A stretch of 23,276 bases of DNA from an uncultured Eggerthellaceae bacterium (GTDB lineage Bacteria > Actinomycetota > Coriobacteriia > Coriobacteriales > Eggerthellaceae). Within the stretch, counting starts at the first letter, position 1, and each line of letters starts with the position of its first letter. A program made the position numbers and the translations under genes. Shown here one piece after another: positions 1 through 7,391 of the stretch. Location: NCBI GenBank assembly GCA_934630485.1, contig CAKTWD010000015.1, positions 1 to 23,276 on the forward strand. The letters run 5' to 3'. The notes beneath the pieces are model-generated. The model was not told where the DNA came from. It made no database searches and saw only the letters and a list, made by a program, of their open reading frames with translations.

Positions 1-665
1 CCGTCGAGCCCGAAGAGATCGAGTCTCTGCCCGACTACGCCCCTGATGATCTTCGCGACATCGAGGAGCTTCTCCCGCAGCCGCAGGATTGGTCGCTGGA
101 TGGCGATGGTTATCTGAACATGGGTTCCTCGTACGGCAACTACTACAACGGCATGTCACTTGGCCATCGCGGCCCGCAGCTGTCCGACGAGGACGCACGC
201 CTGTACATCTACGATGATCTGGGCGTGTCGCAGCGTTGGGCTAACAAGTTCTCCGAGGCTGGCATCGAGACCGTTGCCGACCTGGTTGGCCGCACCGAGG
301 ACGACCTGCTCCGCATTGAGGGCATTGGCGCCAAGGCTATCGAAGAGCTTAAGGCCGGCTTGGCTGAGCACAACCTGTCTGAGGTCATCGAAGACGACCT
401 GAACGCCACGAGCGACGACATGAGCCAGCTGCTCGACATGGTGTTCTCGCCTGATGACAACATCCTCATCGGCGGCGACGAGCCCCCGACGTTCAACACC
501 GAGGGTGAGGACATGCTGGGCGAGGCTCTGCCTCCGCGCTCTTACCAGCGCAACCTCGAAGAGCTTGACGCTCTGCTTGGCTCGCTCGATTCGTTCGGCT
601 TCGGCGTCACGTCGAAGGAAGACGAGGAGCGTTCCAACGACGAGATGTCTTCTGACGAGGAGTAA
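1..665 (+). CDS. rpoC: Probable RNA polymerase beta' subunit (RpoC), C-terminal part, with alpha-CTD-like domain
   Basis: This is an open frame from the window edge (first full codon at base 3) to TAA at 663-665; the gene starts upstream. The first visible residues, VEPEEIESLPDY, resemble the tail that follows the last conserved RpoC segment in actinobacteria (Streptomyces-type tail: RVEPTEE...IPSYED). A helix-hairpin-helix domain follows at about bases 204-375. It aligns by eye with the C-terminal domain of the alpha subunit: DDLGVSQRWANKFSEAG, then DLVGRTEDDLL, then IEGIGAKAIEELKAGL. The alpha-CTD DNA-contact residues R265, N268, G296 and K298 (E. coli numbering) have counterparts at codons 234, 243, 327 and 333. 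About 95 mostly acidic residues follow. A NusA C-terminus is the main alternative, but no KH-like sequence precedes the domain and no infB follows. RpoA is unlikely because rplQ is absent and the acidic tail is long. The domain call is firm; the assignment to RpoC is inferred from a short segment. Confidence 0.6.
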   Translation, partial: VEPEEIESLPDYAPDDLRDIEELLPQPQDWSLDGDGYLNMGSSYGNYYNGMSLGHRGPQLSDEDARLYIYDDLGVSQRWANKFSEAGIETVADLVGRTEDDLLRIEGIGAKAIEELKAGLAEHNLSEVIEDDLNATSDDMSQLLDMVFSPDDNILIGGDEPPTFNTEGEDMLGEALPPRSYQRNLEELDALLGSLDSFGFGVTSKEDEERSNDEMSSDEE

Positions 666-672
666 CGCTCAG

Positions 673-690
673 GCATAGATTCATCTATGC
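673..690 (+). other. Perfect hairpin just after the first gene
   Basis: GCATAGAT (673-680) and ATCTATGC (683-690) are exact reverse complements separated by two bases, so the RNA would fold with a closed four-base loop. There is no U tract directly after it; it sits 10 bases before the next hairpin, which does have one. It may stabilise the 3' end or assist termination. Confidence 0.45.
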
Positions 691-699
691 GATTGAAAG

Positions 700-737
700 G
701 CTGCCGATTAGTGGAAACTGGTCGGCAGCTTTCTTTT
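700..737 (+). terminator. Intrinsic terminator of the probable rpoC transcript
   Basis: An 8-bp stem, GCTGCCGA (700-707) with TCGGCAGC (722-729), is followed by TTTCTTTT. It separates the upstream gene from glmM, which therefore probably has its own promoter. Confidence 0.8.
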
Positions 738-757
738 ATGTCGGAGCAAGACCCTGA

Positions 758-769
758 TGGTAGTAAAAT
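758..769 (+). promoter_or_regulatory. Candidate glmM promoter (-10 region)
   Basis: TGG-TAGTAA at 758-766, with TAAAAT at 764-769 as a second reading, lies between the preceding terminator and glmM. It resembles an extended -10 box. No convincing -35 hexamer was seen at the usual distance. Confidence 0.3.
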
Positions 770-846
770 TAAAGGGTTATGATTCCGATTCAAGGGCGCC
801 TGTTTCGGCGTTCTTTTGCATGCAACCGCAAGGAAGGGTGACGGAT

Positions 847-2205
847 ATGGCAAGGCTTTTCGGAACCGATGGCGTGCGCGGTGTCGCGAACACCGAGCTC
901 ACCTGCGAAATCGCATATCGTCTTGGCCAGGCGGCCGTTAAATTCATGGGTAAGAACATCATCATCGGCAAGGACACGCGTCTTTCGGGCGACATGCTCG
1001 AGAGCGCGGCTGCCGCGGGCATCATGAGCGCAGGCGGCACGGCGCTGCTGGCAGGCATCATCCCCACTCCTGGCGTGGCCCTGCTGGTTCGCCATCTTCA
1101 CGCCGCTGGCGGCATCGTCATCTCTGCATCTCACAACCCGCCCGAGTACAACGGCATCAAACTTTTCGATTCCGAGGGATTCAAGCTTCCCGATGCGGTT
1201 GAGGATGAGATCGAGGCGTTCGTTCGCCAGGGCGGTTTGGAGGGTCTTGCCGCGCAGGGCGAAGAAGCGAACGCCATGCTTCCCGGCGATCAGGTTGGCG
1301 TTGCCATTCCCGTCGACGAGGCTGTCGACATCTATGTCGACCACGCGGTGTCCAGCGTGCGCGCCCAGGGAATCGACTTCAAGGGGCTGCATATCGCGCT
1401 TGACGCCGGTCATGGCGCCTCCTCGCTTACCAGTGCTCGCGCTTTTGAGGAACTTGGCGCGAAGGTTATCGTCATCAACGACGATTTCAATGGCGTCGAC
1501 ATCAACGTCAAGTGCGGCTCTACCAACCTCGAGCCTCTTCATAGGCTCATGGAGGAGTCTGGCGCCGATGTCGGCGTGGCTCACGACGGCGACGCAGATC
1601 GCGTCATGCTTATCGCCAAGGACGGCACCGAAATCGACGGCGACATCATCGAGGCCGTATGCGCACTTGATATGCGCGATCGCGGCATTCTTTCCAACGA
1701 CACTGTTGTTTCCACGGTTATGTGCAACCTCGGCTTCGTGAAGGCCATGGAGGCTCACGGCATCAAGGTTATCCAGACCAAGGTCGGCGACCGTTATGTG
1801 CTCGAGGAGATGCGCGCCAATGGGTACAGCATCGGCGGCGAGCAGTCGGGCCACATGATCCTGCTCGAGCATAACTCCACGGGCGACGGCTTGATGACCG
1901 CTTGTCAGTTCCTTGCCGCTGTCGTTCGTTCGGGCAAGACCGTCGATCAGGCTGCACGGGTGATGACCCATTATCCTCAGACGCTTATCAATGTTCACGT
2001 AAGGGACAAGCATGCCCTTGAGGGCAACGCTGAGATCGCCGCTGCTGTCGTAGCTGCTGAGGCAGATCTCGCCGGCAATGGTCGTGTCCTTATCCGCCCT
2101 TCCGGCACCGAGCCTGTCGTTCGCGTGATGGTCGAGGCTTCCGACGCTGTGGCAGCCGAAAACGCCGCCAAGGCAATTGCCGAGGTTGTCGAGCGGGTTT
2201 TGTAA
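847..2205 (+). CDS. glmM: Phosphoglucosamine mutase
   Basis: GlmM converts glucosamine-6-phosphate to glucosamine-1-phosphate on the cytoplasmic route to UDP-GlcNAc for peptidoglycan. The 452-residue product has the full family layout: MARLFGTDGVRG at the N-terminus, the phosphoserine loop SASHNPPEYNGIK with the catalytic serine at about residue 95, the metal-binding HDGDADR loop (Asp 247, 249, 251), the sugar-binding GGEQSGH segment, and the phosphate-binding RPSGTEP loop at 417-423. The ATG at 847 was chosen over an in-frame ATG at 757 because AGGAAGGGTG lies just upstream at 831-840 and the protein then begins exactly where the family does. It appears to be transcribed alone, with terminators on both sides. 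Confidence 0.97.
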   Translation: MARLFGTDGVRGVANTELTCEIAYRLGQAAVKFMGKNIIIGKDTRLSGDMLESAAAAGIMSAGGTALLAGIIPTPGVALLVRHLHAAGGIVISASHNPPEYNGIKLFDSEGFKLPDAVEDEIEAFVRQGGLEGLAAQGEEANAMLPGDQVGVAIPVDEAVDIYVDHAVSSVRAQGIDFKGLHIALDAGHGASSLTSARAFEELGAKVIVINDDFNGVDINVKCGSTNLEPLHRLMEESGADVGVAHDGDADRVMLIAKDGTEIDGDIIEAVCALDMRDRGILSNDTVVSTVMCNLGFVKAMEAHGIKVIQTKVGDRYVLEEMRANGYSIGGEQSGHMILLEHNSTGDGLMTACQFLAAVVRSGKTVDQAARVMTHYPQTLINVHVRDKHALEGNAEIAAAVVAAEADLAGNGRVLIRPSGTEPVVRVMVEASDAVAAENAAKAIAEVVERVL

Positions 2206-2233
2206 CAACACGTCGTTGCATTCTCGACAAGTT

Positions 2234-2271
2234 CGAGCCAGTGCTTTCAGGCGCTGGCTCGTTTCTTTTTT
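2234..2271 (+). terminator. Intrinsic terminator of glmM
   Basis: CGAGCCAGTGC (2234-2244) pairs with GCGCTGGCTCG (2251-2261), with one mismatch near the loop, and is followed by TTTCTTTTTT. It lies about 30 bases after the glmM stop. Confidence 0.9.
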
Positions 2272-2311
2272 GCTAGGCATTTTGGGGTGAGGATGAATGC
2301 CGCCGAAACCA

Positions 2312-2343
2312 AACGACGCCCCGGATTTCTCCAGGGCGTCGTT
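2312..2343 (-). terminator. Terminator of the minus-strand lipoprotein gene
   Basis: AACGACGCCC (2312-2321) and GGGCGTCGTT (2334-2343) form a perfect 10-bp stem. Read on the minus strand it is followed by TTTGGTTT, a modest U-rich tract, about 50 bases beyond the lipoprotein stop codon. Confidence 0.65.
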
Positions 2344-2394
2344 GTTGTGCCGGTCGGCTGTTTCAGTTAAGCTCCGTGCTTGCTTCAGCTTGCG

Positions 2395-3207
2395 TTACTC
2401 CAGCGTCAGGGGGAAGGTGAGGATCGTGTCCAGGGTGTCGCTGTCGCAGATCTCCAGTTCGCCCTTGACGTTTACCAGTTCGCTGAGATCCTTGACCTTG
2501 TCAGTCGAGAAGCTGACGAAAGTCTCGGCGTAGGCGCCAGGCTGAACCGTCTCGTAGTAGAAGGGTTCGCACATCTTGCCGTCGACAACCCACGTGCCGT
2601 AAACGGTGGTGATATCGAACGCGGCGTCGCTCTTGTTCTCAACCTTGATGGTGTAACCGCAGCTGTCGATCCAGTCCTTCTTCTTGTCGATAACGGTGAC
2701 CTTGGCGATCTCGTTGTCCAGGACAACCTTGTCGATGGAGATCACTTCTTGGTCGGCGGTGGCGCTGGTGCCGGAATCGCCGCTGGCGCTACCGAAATCA
2801 ACAGCCTTGATTTCCTTGGGCTCGTCAGAAACCTTCTTGAATTTCATGACGTCGCCCTCAACGTCGATGGAAAGTTCACCGTCCTTCAGGGTGCAGGTGA
2901 TCTCGTCGCCTTCGGCTTTCAGGACTACCTTGTCGGCGGAGGTTGCTTTCCAGGTGCCGTCAATGGTCTCGCCGAACATGCCAAGCTTGAAGGAATCGTC
3001 GTCCTGGAATACCAGTTCGACGTTCAGACCGAATGCCTTCATCATATCGATGTCATCCTGGCTGGTGCCGGTGATCTCGGTGACTTCCCAGGTGCCGATG
3101 ACGGCCTTCTTCCACTCGGCGCTCTTATCGCCGCCGCAGCCGACCAGAGCCAAGCAAAGAGTTGCCACGCATGCTATGGCGGCGAATATCTTCAACTTTG
3201 ATTTCAT
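2395..3207 (-). CDS. Predicted lipoprotein with two beta-rich domains, function unknown
   Basis: The 270-residue product has a lipoprotein signal: MKSKLKIF, a hydrophobic stretch, and the lipobox LVGC with the lipidated cysteine at about residue 24. The ATG at 3207 was preferred to an in-frame ATG at 3234 because GGAAAGGAAG precedes it and the signal peptide then has a normal length. After the anchor, VIGTWEVTEITG... to ...VMKFKKV resembles lipocalin-like 'GTW' repeats of secreted proteins. A linker rich in Gly, Ser, Ala and Thr leads to a second domain (about residues 155-270) with TIKVENKSDAAFDI and an ending in hydrophobic strands, the look of immunoglobulin-like DUF4352-type domains. The protein is probably anchored on the outer face of the membrane. 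No substrate can be named. It is flanked by a terminator on each side and stands alone. Confidence 0.85.
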   Translation of the reverse strand: MKSKLKIFAAIACVATLCLALVGCGGDKSAEWKKAVIGTWEVTEITGTSQDDIDMMKAFGLNVELVFQDDDSFKLGMFGETIDGTWKATSADKVVLKAEGDEITCTLKDGELSIDVEGDVMKFKKVSDEPKEIKAVDFGSASGDSGTSATADQEVISIDKVVLDNEIAKVTVIDKKKDWIDSCGYTIKVENKSDAAFDITTVYGTWVVDGKMCEPFYYETVQPGAYAETFVSFSTDKVKDLSELVNVKGELEICDSDTLDTILTFPLTLE

Positions 3208-3298
3208 AGTGCACTTCCTTTCCCCGTAGTCCATATCGCTCTTTATCGTTGAGCTATTTGCTAACCCAATGATGCCGAAAACAAGGGAGAGGAGGAAC

Positions 3299-3310
3299 AG
3301 CCACGTGGCT
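3299..3310. repeat. 12-bp perfect palindrome between the lipoprotein and ppk1
   Basis: AGCCACGTGGCT is its own reverse complement. It sits about 90 bases upstream of the lipoprotein start (minus strand), in the 240-base interval that otherwise holds only the ppk1 terminator. It could be an operator, but a single copy is weak evidence. Confidence 0.3.
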
Positions 3311-3380
3311 CAGAGCAGTGGCGCGATTGGCACCGCGCGTCCTGTTTTTGCGGGAACGATCGAAACGGATAGGTTTCGCA

Positions 3381-3421
3381 AAATAAAACGCCTCGCCTCC
3401 CGGATACGGGAAACGAGGCGT
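3381..3421 (-). terminator. Intrinsic terminator of ppk1
   Basis: The outer stem ACGCCTCG (3388-3395) pairs with CGAGGCGT (3414-3421), and an inner hairpin CCCG-GATA-CGGG (3399-3410) sits inside it. On the minus strand the structure is followed by TTTTATTTTG. It begins about 27 bases after the ppk1 stop. Confidence 0.85.
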
Positions 3422-3447
3422 GCGGTAACCGTTCGGCAGTTGCCGGG

Positions 3448-6081
3448 CTATTTGCGGCCGAAGAGGCGCGAGAGGAAGCCGAAGTGCTTCTTTTTGGGAA
3501 TGGGCACGATCTGCGGCTTCTGGTCAATGAAGCTGGGCGTCTTCGGGGGAACCGAGGACGCGGGTGCGAAGATCGTGGGACCGTCTTCGGTGTCGACGGG
3601 TTGCGCCTTGGGGGTCTGAGCGGCGGCGGCAGGAGCGGGAGCCGGGGTGGGCTCGGGCTCGATCGGCGTTGCCTTGACGGCGACGGGTTCAGGTGTAGGC
3701 GTCGTCGACTGAGTGGCTGCGGCGACAGATTCCGCTGCGGGCTCCGAGCTGAATTCAGGACCAGGCTCTGCGGTTTTTTGAGCGACATGCTCGTGCTGCT
3801 TGGCCTTGTTCGCCATGCGTATCGCAGCGTCGATGGCTGCGTCTTTCTGACGTCGCGCAGCTTCCTGGATCTCGAAGACCTGCGAGTCGAAGTATTCGTC
3901 GCCGTTTTCGCTGCAAACGCCCACGCACGTTCCAAGCGGCGTGTACGTGCCGTCGGGGAGCAGCTCGCGCAGCTTGGCCGTGTCCTTCAGGGACGTATGG
4001 ATATAGTCCATGATGCGCGTGCGGATGTCGTTGTTGAAAATCGGCCAGGCGATTTCCACGCGTTTGCTCATGTTGCGCGTCATGAGGTCGGCGCTGGACA
4101 GGTACATCTTGACATCGTCGTCGGCGCCGAAGCAGTAGATGCGGCTGTGCTCAAGCAGCTTGCCAACGATCGAGTACACGTGAACGTTCTCGGTGTATCC
4201 CTTCACCTGCGGGATCAGGCAGCAGATGCCGCGAACCAGCATGGTGACGGGAACGCCCGCTTGCGACGCCTCGGCGATCTTGCGGATGATCTTGGTGTCG
4301 GTGACCGAGTTGGTTTTCAGGAAGACACCGCACGGCTTGCCCTCGCGCGCCTTCGCCATTTCCTGGTCAAGCAGCTCGATGATCCTTGACTCGATCTGCA
4401 GCGGGGCAACCTGCAGGTACTCGTAGTTGTCCGAGATGTTCTCGAGTGCCATGTTGCGGAAGAACTCAACAGCATCGCGACCGAAGCCCTTGTCGGTGGT
4501 GATGAAGGACAGATCGGTGTAGAGCTTGGCGGTTTTCTCGTTGTAGTTGCCTGTGCCAAGCTGCGTGATGTACTGGACGCCATCGGCGGTCTGGCGCGTG
4601 ATGCAGCAGATCTTGGAATGGACCTTGTAGTATTCGAAGCCGTAGATGACGTTGCAGCCTGCTTCCTCGAATCGCTGCGACCACTCGATGTTGTTCGCCT
4701 CGTCGAAGCGTGCGCGCAGCTCGAATAGGGCCGTGACTTCCTTGCCGTTCTCGGCGGCGGCGATAAGCGCTTCGGCAAGATGCGACTGGCGGGCCAAGCG
4801 GTACAGGGTGATCTTGATGGAGATGACCGACGGGTCGGTTGATGCCTCTTTAAGAAGCTGAACGAACGGGTCCATGCTCTCGTAGGGGTACATCAGCAGG
4901 GTTTCGTGCTCGGCGACCTGGTCGATGATGGGCCTGTTGCGGTCGAGGCACGACGGCCACTGCGGCGTGAACGCAGGGTCGGCCAGCTTCAGGCGCTTCT
5001 TCTCGGGGACGTTGTCGCCTAAGCCCCAGGTGTACCCAAGGTCAAGCGGCACGGTGGTTTCGAACACCTGATAGCGTTGAAGGTTCAGGCGCTTGAGCAG
5101 CAGCTTTTCCATGACGGGCGACAGGGGCGACTCGCATTCCAGGCGCACGGGGGCCAGGCGCGTGCGCTGGCGCAGCAGGTGCTTCATGCTCTCGCGGTAG
5201 TCCTCGTCGGCGCCGTCTTCCATGCGTGTGGTGTCAAGGTCGGCGTTGCGCGTGACGCAGATGACGTTCACGTGCTTGATGTTGTACATCGAGAAGACGT
5301 CCTGGGCGAACATCTCGATGACGTGTTCGAGTAGGACGAACTCGAAGCCCTTTCCGGGTACCTGGATGACGCGCTTGCATTGGTGGGGCAGGGGGATGAG
5401 GCCCAAAACCACACCGTCGGCGCCCTTTTCCTTTTTCTTTTTCTTCTTTTTCTTGACGTCGGCTTCCTTGGCATCGTTGTTTTCGACGGTAAGGTCTTCG
5501 TCAAGGCGTACAAGGATGTAAATCTTCCCGTTCTCAAGGTGTGGGAAGGGGTGGCGTGCGTTGATGATCTGCGGCGACAGGAAGGGCTCGATGTTGTCGC
5601 GCATGTAGTCGGCAAGGAAATCGCGCTGCTCGTCCGTTAGGTCGGCTGGGCGCAGGTGGCTGACGCCTTCGGCGACAAGCTTCAGGCGAAGCTCCTCGTA
5701 ATTGCTTTCATACAGGGGGTACAGCTCGTGGCAGCGGCGGTAAATGGCAAGCAGCTGCTCTTCGGGCGTCATGTTGGTTTTCGAATCGCGAACCGGCGGC
5801 TCGATGTAGGACAGGTCGGTAAGGCTGCCGACGCGAACCATGAAGAACTCCTGCAGGTTGCTCCAGAAGATGGAGATGAAGTTCAAGCGCGCCAGAAGGG
5901 GAACCGATGGGTCGGCACCTTGGTCAAGAACGCGTTGGTTGAACGTGAGCCACGAAAGCTCGCGATTCTGCATGAAATTGGTATCGCCCTGGGCGTTGCT
6001 TTTGGCAAGATCCTCGCTGAATTCGTTTTCCTGCGCATCGAGGAGGCCCAATCCGGTTTTGTCGGTGGTTGCATCATCCAT
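3448..6081 (-). CDS. ppk1: Polyphosphate kinase 1 with long Pro/Ala-rich C-terminal tail
   Basis: Ppk1 reversibly transfers the gamma-phosphate of ATP to polyphosphate through a phosphohistidine. The start at 6081 (MDDATTDK) was chosen because GAAGGAGA lies 8 bases upstream; this gives 877 residues. NRELSWLTFNQRVLDQ opens the N domain. The autophosphorylated histidine is in YKVHSKI (about residue 488) and the second active-site histidine is in EHSRIY (about 645); YRLARQS and LGTGNYNEKTA are further family hallmarks. Two features are unusual. A run of eight lysines lies near residue 215 in the head domain. A tail of about 115 residues rich in Pro, Ala, Glu and Thr, from about residue 760, ends in the basic, hydrophobic sequence KKKHFGFLSRLFGRK, which could touch the membrane. 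Typical Ppk1 is about 690-740 residues. It lies 151 bases downstream of ppx on the same strand. Confidence 0.96.
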   Translation of the reverse strand: MDDATTDKTGLGLLDAQENEFSEDLAKSNAQGDTNFMQNRELSWLTFNQRVLDQGADPSVPLLARLNFISIFWSNLQEFFMVRVGSLTDLSYIEPPVRDSKTNMTPEEQLLAIYRRCHELYPLYESNYEELRLKLVAEGVSHLRPADLTDEQRDFLADYMRDNIEPFLSPQIINARHPFPHLENGKIYILVRLDEDLTVENNDAKEADVKKKKKKKKEKGADGVVLGLIPLPHQCKRVIQVPGKGFEFVLLEHVIEMFAQDVFSMYNIKHVNVICVTRNADLDTTRMEDGADEDYRESMKHLLRQRTRLAPVRLECESPLSPVMEKLLLKRLNLQRYQVFETTVPLDLGYTWGLGDNVPEKKRLKLADPAFTPQWPSCLDRNRPIIDQVAEHETLLMYPYESMDPFVQLLKEASTDPSVISIKITLYRLARQSHLAEALIAAAENGKEVTALFELRARFDEANNIEWSQRFEEAGCNVIYGFEYYKVHSKICCITRQTADGVQYITQLGTGNYNEKTAKLYTDLSFITTDKGFGRDAVEFFRNMALENISDNYEYLQVAPLQIESRIIELLDQEMAKAREGKPCGVFLKTNSVTDTKIIRKIAEASQAGVPVTMLVRGICCLIPQVKGYTENVHVYSIVGKLLEHSRIYCFGADDDVKMYLSSADLMTRNMSKRVEIAWPIFNNDIRTRIMDYIHTSLKDTAKLRELLPDGTYTPLGTCVGVCSENGDEYFDSQVFEIQEAARRQKDAAIDAAIRMANKAKQHEHVAQKTAEPGPEFSSEPAAESVAAATQSTTPTPEPVAVKATPIEPEPTPAPAPAAAAQTPKAQPVDTEDGPTIFAPASSVPPKTPSFIDQKPQIVPIPKKKHFGFLSRLFGRK

Positions 6082-6172
6082 GGCGGTCTCCTTCGTTCGA
6101 TGATTTCGGCGACCGAAAATGGCGATCGCCACACTTTTATTTTAACGCAATAACGTGCTTTCACAGGCACCT

Positions 6173-6189
6173 TCGAAGCGCTTCAAGCT
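6173..6189. repeat. Imperfect palindrome between ppx and ppk1
   Basis: The 17-base segment around GAAGCGCTTC (6175-6184, a perfect palindrome) extends symmetrically except for one base pair position. It lies in the 151-base gap upstream of ppk1. A separate GGCGATCGCC palindrome is at 6121-6130. Either could be an operator or chance. Confidence 0.25.
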
Positions 6190-6232
6190 GTGTTGGGATT
6201 CTTTTTACGGGACGTTTACCCGACAGTGCGCA

Positions 6233-7180
6233 TTAAGCCTCAGGATCGGCCACTTCGGCTTCAAGCATGCATGTGATCAGGTATCCCTCGCGGATGCCGC
6301 ATTTGCACACGCGAAGCGACGATGCGCCCAAACGGTGCATGACCTCCGACAGGATGGTGCATCCGGGCGTAAGCGTGTGAATTCGCTCGGGGGCTGCTGC
6401 GATGGCCTGTCTCGCATAAACACTGGGGTCCTCGACGCATTTCTTCAGAAGAGCGTCAACGTCGGTTGGCAGGATGATTTTGGGGCGAACGCGGTCCTCG
6501 CTTTCGACGGCCATCATCTTCGCTGCCGCGCGCACGCTGCCGCCGATGCCGTACAGCGTTTGCGCCTGGTAGTCGTTAGGGTTCAGCACGGTGCGCATCC
6601 TGTCCTCGAACGCCTCGCGGATCGTCAACATCTCTTCTTCGGTGGGCAGGATGTTCTTGACGTAGCCGGTGTAGGAGCACAGCGAACCTTGGGGAACGCT
6701 TCGAAAGATTTGCGGCTTGCCGTCGTTGATCAGGGTGAGCTCGGTCGAGCCGCCGCCGATGTCGACGGTTACCCCGTTTTTGATGAGCGTTTCGCTGCTG
6801 GCACCGGCAAAGCCCAGAAGTGCCTCGTCCTCGCCTGAGATCAGGTTGATCTTGCAGCCGGCGCCTTTTTCGATCGCTTCGATGGCCTCGGCGCTGTTTT
6901 GGGCGTTCCTCAGAACAGCCGTCGCGAACACGTCGATGCGCTTGCATTTGAAATACGAGGCATGCTTCAAATGAGACTTGATGGTGGAGGTGGCCTTCTT
7001 GATACCGGCAGGGGTGAAGACGCCCTCCGAAACGTAGGCGGCAAGTCCAGCCATCACCTTGTCGTTGGCAAGGCTCGAGAAATCACTGCGTCGATATGCC
7101 TTTTGATTGTCGTTCGGGACGGAATAAACGACTAAGCGGATCGAGTTCGAGCCGACGTCGATGACAGCGTAATTGGCCAT
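6233..7180 (-). CDS. ppx: Exopolyphosphatase, short Ppx/GppA type
   Basis: This enzyme removes terminal phosphates from polyphosphate, or cleaves pppGpp in GppA-type members. The 315-residue product has the ASKHA phosphatase signatures: DVGSNSIR at residues 8-15, ATAVLRNA near 86-93, SGEDEA at 116-121 containing the expected catalytic glutamate, and DIGGGSTEL at 140-148. It lacks the C-terminal HD domain of the roughly 510-residue E. coli Ppx and matches the short two-domain actinobacterial form. The ATG at 7180 (MANYAVIDVG) was chosen over an ATG at 7291 because it is preceded by GAAGGATT and begins at the conserved domain. It lies upstream of ppk1 on the same strand, so the two may be cotranscribed, and it is divergent from the PPK2 gene. 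Whether it prefers polyphosphate or pppGpp cannot be told; the flanking kinases favour polyphosphate. Confidence 0.92.
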   Translation of the reverse strand: MANYAVIDVGSNSIRLVVYSVPNDNQKAYRRSDFSSLANDKVMAGLAAYVSEGVFTPAGIKKATSTIKSHLKHASYFKCKRIDVFATAVLRNAQNSAEAIEAIEKGAGCKINLISGEDEALLGFAGASSETLIKNGVTVDIGGGSTELTLINDGKPQIFRSVPQGSLCSYTGYVKNILPTEEEMLTIREAFEDRMRTVLNPNDYQAQTLYGIGGSVRAAAKMMAVESEDRVRPKIILPTDVDALLKKCVEDPSVYARQAIAAAPERIHTLTPGCTILSEVMHRLGASSLRVCKCGIREGYLITCMLEAEVADPEA

Positions 7181-7219
7181 GAGAATCCTTCGGATGCGTT
7201 GCTTTGACAATTCGTTTTC

Positions 7220-7225
7220 ATTGTA
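7220..7225 (-). promoter_or_regulatory. Candidate ppx promoter (-10 box)
   Basis: TACAAT on the minus strand (ATTGTA on the plus strand) lies about 40 bases upstream of the ppx start. No good -35 box was found. An ACAAT...ATTGT inverted repeat (7207-7224) overlaps it and could be an operator. Confidence 0.35.
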
Positions 7226-7353
7226 GGCAAGCGCCGTCGCGCGTTGGTGTTGAGGCGATGGGTTTCCGCGTTTGGCGGGATTTCGTTGCATCGCCGACGG
7301 CGTTTACGGGCGCCTTACAAACGAAACGATGCTGCGTTAATCCGCATGGGCGG

Positions 7354-7362
7354 TGGTATGAT
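7354..7362 (+). promoter_or_regulatory. Extended -10 promoter of the PPK2 gene
   Basis: TGG-TATGAT matches the extended -10 consensus (TGn-TATAAT) at 5 of 6 hexamer bases. It lies 30 bases before the PPK2 start codon, leaving a short leader with the ribosome-binding site AAAGGGG. Confidence 0.5.
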
Positions 7363-7391
7363 CGGGGAAATGCTGATGGAAAGGGGCGCGT

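Noticed and set aside
1..665. NusA C-terminus or RpoA as the identity of the first gene.
   Set aside because: No KH-like sequence or infB supports NusA, and no rplQ or normal alpha ending supports RpoA; the upstream segment fits an RpoC tail better. The alternative is not fully excluded.
757..846. An upstream in-frame ATG that would lengthen GlmM by 30 residues.
   Set aside because: The ATG at 847 has a strong ribosome site and begins at the conserved N-terminus; the extension overlaps the candidate promoter.
790..2280. A long open frame antisense to glmM (496 residues).
   Set aside because: It mirrors a clear glmM gene, has no good ribosome site, and reflects the GC-rich third positions of the real gene.
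3269..3619. A plus-strand frame of 116 residues between the lipoprotein and ppk1.
   Set aside because: It runs through the ppk1 terminator and into the ppk1 coding end, is rich in Arg, and resembles no protein.
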